NCBI GenBank assembly: GCA_009885905.1 | Contig: VFJU01000422.1 | Coordinates: forward strand, 1 to 5,514 | DNA from: Verrucomicrobiota bacterium | GTDB lineage: Bacteria > Verrucomicrobiota > Verrucomicrobiia > Verrucomicrobiales > Akkermansiaceae | Reading direction: 5' to 3' | DNA: 5,514 nt | Shown: positions 1 to 4,793 of the stretch, piece by piece | Layout: each line of letters opens with the position of its first letter | Numbering within the stretch: position 1 is the first letter of the stretch | Notes under the pieces: model-generated | What the model saw: the letters and a program-made list of their open reading frames with translations, nothing else | What the model was told of the DNA's origin: nothing | The model's database searches: none | Translations under genes and position numbers: made by a program

Positions 1-1315
1 ATGGCTTCATGCGCTCGGCGTATTGATTACAGTGTACGATATGGCGGTTAAGTATCTCGAGTCCTTTTGAGATATCGAACTCATCCATCGCGATCCGATA
101 AGATTTGATGGATTCTGATAGAGATGCTTGCAGAGCGGTGTCGTCCGGTGTCAATGGTCCACCTTTCTGGAGGATACCTTCGGTAAAGCGTTGGCTCATG
201 TTGAGTGCGCGGTTGCACAAGTTACCGAGTTCGTTCGCCAGCTCGGTGTTGTAGAGCATGATCAAGCGAGCCAGATCAAAGTCAGAATCCTTACCGGTGA
301 CGATGTCGCGGACGAGGTAGTAGCGCACAGCTTCGATACCGAATTGATTTGCCAGTTCAGCGGGGTCTACGATGTTACCTGTGGATTTCGACATTTTATC
401 ACCGCCACGACTGTTCCAGAATCCGTGGACGAGTAGGCGAGGCATTTGGGCATCGGTGAAGCCCATCGCGTGAAGCATGCAGAGCCAGTAGATTCCGTGG
501 GCTGGGATTAGTATATCCTTACCAAGGATATGCAGTGGACGGTTGTCGCCAGACCAGAGCTTAGCAAAATCAGGTAATTGAGAATCCGCGTCCGCCTCAT
601 ATCCCGCGAAGGAAATGTAGTTGATGAGTGCATCAAACCAAACGTAGGTCACATAATTTTTGTCGAAGGGCAATTCGATTCCCCATTGCAAGCGTTCCTT
701 GGGTCGGGAAATGCAGAGGTCAATCCCAGAGTTTTTTTCGAGTGCGTTGAGCAACTCAGCTTTTCTAAATGCTGGGATAACGACGTCGGGATTGTTCTCA
801 ATAAAACCTCTTAGCCAGTCAGTGTGTTCGCTGAGTTTGAAATACCAATTCTCTTCTTCGATCACCACGACTTCGCCCCACTCTTGACCGAAGTTTCCGG
901 TCTCATCTCGGTCGCGTTCTTGTAGAAACTGTTCTTGGCGAACCGAGTAGTGGCCGGAGTGAGATTTTTTATAGAGTTGGCTTTGGTTTTTTAGATTTGT
1001 TAGAATAGTGGCCACGCATGCCTTGTGTCGCGGGTCGATGGTTGCTGCCCAACCGTCATATTCAACGCCAATATTTTTCCAAAGAGTTGCAAATTTTTGA
1101 GTGGTTCTCTGGACAAATTCTTCGGGTGTAACACCTTCTTTTTCTGCAGTCTGTTGGACTTTTTGACCGTGTTGATCGACGCCAGTTAGAAAATAAACAT
1201 CATCACCACGGAGGCGGTGGTAGCGGGCAATCACATCGGCGAGCACCTTCTCGTAGGCGTGACCGATATGAGGTGAGCCGTTGGTGTAGTCGATGGCAGT
1301 GGTAAGAAAAAACAT
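1..1315 (-). CDS. metG: Methionyl-tRNA synthetase, metal-free type, C-terminus cut by window edge
   Basis: Class I aminoacyl-tRNA synthetase that charges tRNA(Met) with methionine in the cytoplasm. An uninterrupted frame of 438 residues runs off the left edge. The HIGH signature is exact at residues 16-19 (PHIGHAYEKV) and KMSKS is exact at 307-311 (GGDKMSKSTGN). Other family landmarks are GVDQHG (45-50), WGIELP (211-216), VTYVWFDALINY (222-233) and LVHGFW (295-300). The anticodon-binding helical domain begins around 352 (NTELANELGNLCNRAL). The frame ends at ...QYAERMKP followed by a T, so the next codon may be the conserved anticodon-reading Trp. The connective-peptide region (about 117-160) has no cysteines where many MetRS carry a zinc knuckle, as in metal-free and mitochondrial enzymes. 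The ATG at 1315 fits the normal N-terminus, with only 15 residues before HIGH. No Shine-Dalgarno is seen; the bases before the start read CTCCTGC. Whether a C-terminal tRNA-binding OB domain follows cannot be seen. Confidence 0.97.
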   Translation of the reverse strand, partial: MFFLTTAIDYTNGSPHIGHAYEKVLADVIARYHRLRGDDVYFLTGVDQHGQKVQQTAEKEGVTPEEFVQRTTQKFATLWKNIGVEYDGWAATIDPRHKACVATILTNLKNQSQLYKKSHSGHYSVRQEQFLQERDRDETGNFGQEWGEVVVIEEENWYFKLSEHTDWLRGFIENNPDVVIPAFRKAELLNALEKNSGIDLCISRPKERLQWGIELPFDKNYVTYVWFDALINYISFAGYEADADSQLPDFAKLWSGDNRPLHILGKDILIPAHGIYWLCMLHAMGFTDAQMPRLLVHGFWNSRGGDKMSKSTGNIVDPAELANQFGIEAVRYYLVRDIVTGKDSDFDLARLIMLYNTELANELGNLCNRALNMSQRFTEGILQKGGPLTPDDTALQASLSESIKSYRIAMDEFDISKGLEILNRHIVHCNQYAERMKP

Positions 1316-1402
1316 GCAGGAGAAAATTGTGATTTTTAAATCTTTATTGAGTAACGAAGCGAAAAGTTGTGGCAGAGAGAAACACGGGTGAGGTCAGTCG
1401 CG

Positions 1403-1433
1403 CAAGAATTGGAATCTTTCGCCAACTTTCTTG
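1403..1433 (-). other. Stem-loop in the TPR-metG gap
   Basis: The 125-bp gap between the TPR stop and the metG start contains an imperfect hairpin close after the TPR stop codon. On the plus strand CAAGAA (1403-1408) pairs with TTCTTG (1428-1433) and TTGG (1409-1412) pairs with CCAA (1422-1425), with a 2-nt bulge and a 9-nt loop. CCAA at 1422-1425 can alternatively pair with TTGG at 1431-1434, giving a competing smaller hairpin. No T-run follows on the minus strand, so it is not a standard intrinsic terminator. It could be a 3' processing or attenuation structure, or chance. The rest of the gap, near metG, is AT-rich (a small palindrome GATTT-TT-AAATC at 1331-1342) and could hold a metG promoter, but no convincing -35/-10 pair was found. 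Confidence 0.35.
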
Positions 1434-1440
1434 GTAAAGA

Positions 1441-1803
1441 CTATCTGACGATTTTGCCCCCGAGCGAAAGGATGCGGGCATTACCCTTGGCGGCCTCTGC
1501 ATCTGGAATGTTACCGTCTCGGACATACATTTGCGATAGGCTGGTCCACGCGAGTAAGTCGTTGGGTTGTAGTGTGACGGATTGCAATCCGCAACCGATG
1601 GCTTCCTTAATATTACCCGCTTTAAGAAGGGCCATGCCAAGTGCGTGCCAACCGTCGAAAAATGAGGGATCAAGCGCTACACACTTTCTATAAAGAATGG
1701 TGGCCTCGTCGAACTCACCAACGGCAAGGTGGCCATTGGCGTCATCAAAAAGCGTTTGGAGATCGTCTGGCATGAGAGAGCAATCGAGGCGATCGATCGC
1801 CAT
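1441..1803 (-). CDS. Small tetratricopeptide-repeat protein
   Basis: A 120-residue protein made almost wholly of three 34-residue TPR units at about residues 14-47, 48-81 and 82-115. The TPR pattern is clear in the second unit (W-x2-LG-x2-L-x3-G-x2-EAI, then a helix ending in LQP) and the third (AW-x2-L-x-Q-Y-x4-G, then DAEAA). Such repeats form helical hairpins that bind other proteins, so an adaptor or scaffold role is likely, but the partner is unknown. There is no signal peptide or membrane segment, so it is probably cytoplasmic. The ATG at 1803 is 6 bases after the stop of the upstream chaperone-like gene, indicating one transcript and probable translational coupling. An in-frame ATG at 1773 (residue 11) is a possible alternative start. 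Neither has a good Shine-Dalgarno, and the first is preferred for its tight spacing. The exact family is not recognised beyond TPR. Confidence 0.85.
   Translation of the reverse strand: MAIDRLDCSLMPDDLQTLFDDANGHLAVGEFDEATILYRKCVALDPSFFDGWHALGMALLKAGNIKEAIGCGLQSVTLQPNDLLAWTSLSQMYVRDGNIPDAEAAKGNARILSLGGKIVR
1788..1801. repeat. 14-bp perfect palindrome at the TPR start codon
   Basis: GGCGATCGATCGCC is perfectly self-complementary and sits on the first codons of the TPR gene, sharing the G of its ATG. It encodes the A-I-D-R segment after the start Met. One palindrome of this length is expected by chance roughly once per 16 kb, so it may mean nothing. In RNA it could fold only as a short, tight hairpin. 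Confidence 0.5.
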
Positions 1804-1809
1804 CTCGGA

Positions 1810-3477
1810 TTAACGTTTGTAAAGTTGTTCGACTTTGGCGTCCTCGGTGCGAGTGGCGATCCAGGCGGCGAAGGCGAGCGTTTCGTTTTCATTGAGGCGC
1901 GATGCGATTTCACCATCAATTTTTGCGTTAGTTTCGTCAGATTTTATGACTTCACGCTTTTCGACGTAGAGAATGAAAGCGCGGTCAGATTCGGTGATCA
2001 CGTCGGCGATTTTTCCGGGATCAAGATTGCGAGAGGCTTCAAATAAGTTTTTGGGTTCGGTGGCTTCGTCTGGGCGGTAGGTGCTGACGATAGCGGTGAA
2101 CGCCTTGGTATCGGCGATGCCAGCGTCTTTGGCTGCCACAGGAAATGATTTTCCAGCGGCAAGGAGCAGATTGATGCGAGTCACGGCCTCGGTGGCAGCG
2201 GTTTTCATGGCTTCTGCGGCTTTCTCGGAAATATATTGAGCGCGTGCTTCTGCTCGTGCTTCGGCGTAGGTTTTGGGTCGGGATTTTTCTTCTTCATCCA
2301 AGCGAGCGACGACCCATTGATTTTCGCCAACGGCAATCGCTTCGGAGATTTTTGAGAAAGGATCGGACGATTCCTTGATAAGGAAAAGAGCGTCGGTGGC
2401 ATTTCCTGGACGACTGGAGGAACGAATTTTTACCGCGAGGTCTTTGGGGCCATTGCTGAGCGGAAATAGGTCAGAAGTTTTCAGTTCCCAACCATTCGTT
2501 TTTGCAAGTTCATCGAATCCGGCACCTTCTTGTTGTTCGAGATTGAAGAGAAAGTCGTCAACTTTGGTGTCGAGTTCTAGTTGTTTTTTGCGACGGTCTT
2601 CAGCGAGAGCGGTTGCGCGTTTGGCGTTTTCTTCGTCTTTCTTTTTGGCGGCGGCCTTTTTTACCTCGTCGCTTGCGGCGGCGTCTGCGATCGATTCAGG
2701 CGCTACCGGATCAGCGGCGGTCTCATCGGTGGCGACCGGGCTCGCGATGATATAAGTGAATTTTCTGCGGGCTTCGGTGGTGAAGGAGTCGGAAATGGTT
2801 TCCCAATATTTTTTGATTTCCTCTTCGGTGGGTTCGATTTTTGCTTCGAATGGTGAGAGTTCGAACTTGGCGACGTTGCCGGTGATTTGTTGGTTTTCGA
2901 GTGCTAGGTTATTCGTGATCGTGCTGCGATCCACACCGAGGCCGGAGCCGACGATGGCATTGATCTTTTTGGCGGCGAGCACGTCGGATGCGAGTTCGTG
3001 GAGATCTTTTTCGGTCAAGCCGAGACGTCCCATGCCTTTTTCGATGAAGCTGCGATAGTTATCAGAGTTGAATTTCTGATCAGGTCCGGCAAAAACTTTG
3101 AGTGTCTGGAGATAGGCCGAGATTTCCTCCTCGCCGGGCAAGACGCCAAAATCTTCTTTCGCTTGGCGGAGGAGCATACGGCCTGTGAAGAATTTTTCCG
3201 CGGCATCGTTCTGACTGGTGGCACCGGAGGACAGGCCCATAAGAAATTGATAGAGACCGAAGTCACCGGAGCGTGCGAGATTTGAGGTGAGTTCAAGTGA
3301 GCTGCTGCCCAGCGTATTGAATTCTTTGTCGTTGTACGTCCGTCCAGCGATTTTGAGGATCGGGTTGCCGCTACTTAGATTTCTGACTGATTGGGAGTCG
3401 AGGAAGAAGAAACTGATAAATAAAATGACGAAGACGACGATGATGAGGCCAGTGTATTTGCGTAGGTTTTCAATCAT
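1810..3477 (-). CDS. Membrane-anchored SurA/PpiD-like periplasmic chaperone (degenerate PPIase)
   Basis: A 555-residue protein with a short positive N-terminus (MIENLRKYTG) followed by one hydrophobic segment at about 10-27, an uncleaved inner-membrane anchor as in PpiD. The rest should lie in the periplasm. Residues about 37-205 resemble the helical SurA N-terminal chaperone domain. An EPTEEEIKKYWE...FTTEARRKFTYIIASP stretch (215-247) matches the linker and first strand before a parvulin domain in PpiD-like proteins. An Ala/Lys/Glu-rich, probably coiled or disordered insert follows (about 248-305). Two weakly similar, parvulin-like segments come next (about 317-400 and 441-515), without the usual GGdLG-type parvulin motif, so isomerase activity is doubtful. 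The probable role is folding of exported or outer-membrane proteins, by inference from family. The ATG at 3477 is set by the anchor; the upstream bases are pyrimidine-rich with no Shine-Dalgarno. The TPR gene follows after 6 bases. Confidence 0.82.
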   Translation of the reverse strand: MIENLRKYTGLIIVVFVILFISFFFLDSQSVRNLSSGNPILKIAGRTYNDKEFNTLGSSSLELTSNLARSGDFGLYQFLMGLSSGATSQNDAAEKFFTGRMLLRQAKEDFGVLPGEEEISAYLQTLKVFAGPDQKFNSDNYRSFIEKGMGRLGLTEKDLHELASDVLAAKKINAIVGSGLGVDRSTITNNLALENQQITGNVAKFELSPFEAKIEPTEEEIKKYWETISDSFTTEARRKFTYIIASPVATDETAADPVAPESIADAAASDEVKKAAAKKKDEENAKRATALAEDRRKKQLELDTKVDDFLFNLEQQEGAGFDELAKTNGWELKTSDLFPLSNGPKDLAVKIRSSSRPGNATDALFLIKESSDPFSKISEAIAVGENQWVVARLDEEEKSRPKTYAEARAEARAQYISEKAAEAMKTAATEAVTRINLLLAAGKSFPVAAKDAGIADTKAFTAIVSTYRPDEATEPKNLFEASRNLDPGKIADVITESDRAFILYVEKREVIKSDETNAKIDGEIASRLNENETLAFAAWIATRTEDAKVEQLYKR

Positions 3478-3488
3478 GAAAGGGTAGG

Positions 3489-3518
3489 GCTATCGTTGTG
3501 AGAAGTGTGTTAAGTCAA
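3489..3518 (-). promoter_or_regulatory. Possible promoter for the chaperone-like gene
   Basis: On the minus strand TTGACT (3513-3518) matches the sigma-70 -35 consensus at five of six positions. It is followed after 18 bases by a weak -10 candidate, GATAGC (3489-3494), matching three of six. The transcript would begin only a few bases before the ATG at 3477, which would fit the absent Shine-Dalgarno. The weak -10 keeps confidence low. Confidence 0.25.
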
Positions 3519-3520
3519 AA

Positions 3521-3567
3521 TGAGTCATGCTGCGGACTCAATCGCAATCCGCTTTGCGAAGCGAGTC
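3521..3567. repeat. Cluster of overlapping inverted repeats in divergent intergenic region
   Basis: Four inverted repeats overlap within 47 bp. TGAGTC (3521-3526) pairs with GACTCA (3535-3540) over an 8-nt loop. GCGGA (3532-3536) pairs with TCCGC (3548-3552). CGCTT (3550-3554) pairs with AAGCG (3559-3563) over a TGCG loop. GACTC (3535-3539) pairs with GAGTC (3563-3567). Several pairings are mutually exclusive. The cluster lies just upstream of the possible chaperone-gene -35 and about 150-200 bp before the VF530-family gene. It could be an operator region, a dispersed palindromic element or an RNA structure. The remaining intergenic sequence from 3568 to 3720 shows no convincing gene; short frames there on both strands look non-coding. 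Confidence 0.5.
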
Positions 3568-3720
3568 TCTCCATCGCGCCCTGTGGCTCAAGACGAATTT
3601 TTGGTGGATTGCAAATGGTTCAGGTGTTTGGTTTGAGTTTAGGTCAATTTTGAAGGGGTCTGCTTGGGTGCTAGCGAATTTCTCGACTCTGGGCTGGGGG
3701 TGGATAGATTCTTGCCAGAC

Positions 3721-3963
3721 ATGTCCGAATCCGCCTCTCACCCAAATGATCCGTTACACGGCGTGACGTTGGAGACGGTTTTACGAGCGGTGGTTGAGCG
3801 GCACGGATGGGAACGCATGGCGGATCAGATTCAAATCCGCTGTTTCATGTTCGACCCGACGATCCGCTCTAGTCTGACATTTTTGCGCAAGAACCCGTGG
3901 GCGAGGAAAAAATTAGAGGACTGGTATGTCTATGACGCCATCCGCGATCGATCGACGTCTTGA
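3721..3963 (+). CDS. VF530-family (DUF2132) small protein, putative DNA-binding
   Basis: An 80-residue protein of the VF530 family, named after a Vibrio fischeri protein and labelled DNA-binding on structural grounds; its cellular role is not established. Residues about 9-72 carry the family pattern: DPLHGVTLE at the start, then a V-x3-GW-x2-M segment, IRCF followed by DP-x-IRSSL-x-FLRK, and PWAR-x-K-x-E-x-WY near the end. The ATG at 3721 gives a protein of normal family length with a typical short polar leader (MSESASHPN). A TTG at 3664 in the same frame would add 19 residues and has a better ribosome-binding-like AAGGGG (3653-3658) five bases upstream, so the longer form is not excluded. 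It is convergent with the HD gene, so no operon partner is visible. No strong promoter was identified. Confidence 0.88.
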   Translation: MSESASHPNDPLHGVTLETVLRAVVERHGWERMADQIQIRCFMFDPTIRSSLTFLRKNPWARKKLEDWYVYDAIRDRSTS

Positions 3964-3978
3964 AAAGCCGTTAAGAAT

Positions 3979-4004
3979 TCACCTTTAGAATTTACGTTAG
4001 GTGA
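3979..4004. terminator. Weak inverted repeat at the convergent gene junction
   Basis: TCACCT (3979-3984) and AGGTGA (3999-4004) form a perfect 6-bp stem with a 14-nt AT-rich loop between the two convergent stop codons, overlapping the last codons of the HD gene. Neither side is followed by an uninterrupted T-run. It may help terminate one or both transcripts, but it is not a textbook rho-independent terminator. Confidence 0.25.
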
Positions 4005-4650
4005 TCTCGTCTTGAAGTTGTTTTAAAAATTGTTGGAGAAATTCGGTGCGTTGGCGGGCTTCGCGTTTGCCAGTTGGGGTTTGCATGGTGGCTTCCAAGG
4101 TAAGCAGTTTGCAGTATAGATGGTCTAGGGTGAAGACTGAGTCGTTAGGTTTTCTTGTCTGGCAGAATGGATCTGCTGGGTCGTACAATACCCGTTGCAA
4201 TTCTCCGCCAAGCATTAAGGTACGACTCAGTCCGACTGCACCCAACGCATCAAGTCGGTCAGCATCTTGCAGGACTTGCGCCTCAAGCGTCCGAGGGGGA
4301 ATGCCTGCCGTAAAACTATGTGCTTCGATTGCATGACTGATTTCATCTAACTTGCCGTGAGGCCACTCGTATTTCACCAACCATGCAATCGCTTGTTGGG
4401 CGGCGAGTACAGAGGCGCGTTTGCGGTCAGGAGATGTTTTTGGAATGACCACGCAGTCATGCAGCCATGCGGCTGGCATCACGACGAGCCAGTCAGCGCC
4501 TTCTGCGAGACTTATGCGCTGGGCGTTGGTAACGACCCTGCGGATGTGTTCGAGATCGTGTGCGGCATCTTTTGTGGCATGCTCTCGAAGCAGAGATGAG
4601 AAGCGTACTTGCCAAGATGAATCAGGGATGGAGGTCAGTTTGGAAGACAT
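3997..4650 (-). CDS. yedJ: HD-domain phosphohydrolase, YedJ type
   Basis: A 217-residue soluble, cytoplasmic metal-dependent phosphohydrolase candidate of the HD superfamily, resembling E. coli YedJ (about 230 residues) along its whole length. The metal-binding residues are visible in order: His35 in HDLEHIRRV (31-39), the His64-Asp65 pair in AAWLHDCV (60-67), histidines at 106 and 111 in ISHAIEAHSF, and Asp129/Asp131 in LQDADRLDALGAVGLSRT. The C-terminal pattern of the family is also present (DPADPF, LDHLYCKLL, and MQTPTGKREA at 189-198). The natural substrate of this group is uncertain; a phosphorylated nucleotide or small metabolite is plausible. The ATG at 4650 gives the normal N-terminal length. 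No Shine-Dalgarno is seen, only GAGCGCCCAAACA before it. A TATAAG (minus strand, 4663-4668) very close to the start might be a -10, but no matching -35 was found. The ATPase gene is divergent, so the pairing need not be functional. Confidence 0.92.
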   Translation of the reverse strand: MSSKLTSIPDSSWQVRFSSLLREHATKDAAHDLEHIRRVVTNAQRISLAEGADWLVVMPAAWLHDCVVIPKTSPDRKRASVLAAQQAIAWLVKYEWPHGKLDEISHAIEAHSFTAGIPPRTLEAQVLQDADRLDALGAVGLSRTLMLGGELQRVLYDPADPFCQTRKPNDSVFTLDHLYCKLLTLEATMQTPTGKREARQRTEFLQQFLKQLQDEIT

Positions 4651-4669
4651 TGTTTGGGCGCTCTTATAG

Positions 4670-4686
4670 AGACTTTGAATGAGTCT
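4670..4686. repeat. Small inverted repeat in HD-ATPase divergent spacer
   Basis: AGACT (4670-4674) and AGTCT (4682-4686) are perfect complements around a 7-nt centre. The repeat sits between the HD gene start and the candidate ATPase promoter, a reasonable place for a regulator site, but it is short enough to occur by chance. Confidence 0.3.
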
Positions 4687-4688
4687 TT

Positions 4689-4718
4689 CTGAGACAGCAA
4701 GTTTTGGCGACTTATGAT
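4689..4718 (+). promoter_or_regulatory. Possible promoter of the ATPase gene
   Basis: TATGAT at 4713-4718 matches the sigma-70 -10 consensus at five of six positions. It is preceded, 18 bases away, by CTGAGA (4689-4694), matching four of six positions of the -35. Transcription would begin near 4725, leaving a leader of about 70 bases before the ATPase start. Confidence 0.35.
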
Positions 4719-4784
4719 TTTCAAAATGGTTTTAAAGTGAGGGTTAATCTTCCTGCTGGAGTTTTTCTAAAGGATTTGCAGCAT

Positions 4785-4788
4785 GGAG
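4785..4788 (+). promoter_or_regulatory. Ribosome binding site of the ATPase gene
   Basis: GGAG lies five bases before the ATG at 4794 and is the only good Shine-Dalgarno in the window. It decides the start over upstream in-frame GTG (4737) and TTG (4704, 4776) codons, although the frame is open back to 4683. Confidence 0.65.
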
Positions 4789-4793
4789 TTGAT

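Noticed and set aside
128..436. 102-residue plus-strand frame
   Set aside because: It is antisense to metG, whose frame carries KMSKS in this area.
1316..1440. T-box riboswitch before metG
   Set aside because: The gap is short, has no T-box consensus (TGGNACCGCG), no specifier stem and no terminator with a T-run.
1344..1693. Open frames on both strands overlapping the TPR gene
   Set aside because: They shadow the TPR gene in other frames; only the 1441-1803 frame shows a repeat pattern.
2375..2856. Plus-strand frames with Ser/Phe/Ala-rich hydrophobic products
   Set aside because: They are antisense to the Lys/Glu/Ala-rich insert of the chaperone gene, which produces such hydrophobic-looking shadows.
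3527..3766. Overlapping small frames on both strands (79 and 67 residues) in the divergent intergenic region
   Set aside because: Neither has a ribosome binding site or recognisable family pattern, and both run into the VF530-family gene.
3820..3840. GCGGAT/ATCCGC inverted repeat
   Set aside because: It falls inside the conserved coding region of the VF530-family gene and is explained by codons.
4651..4793. HD phosphohydrolase and ATPase as one two-gene defence system
   Set aside because: The genes are divergent, the HD protein is the common YedJ type, and nothing else in the window points to a defence island.
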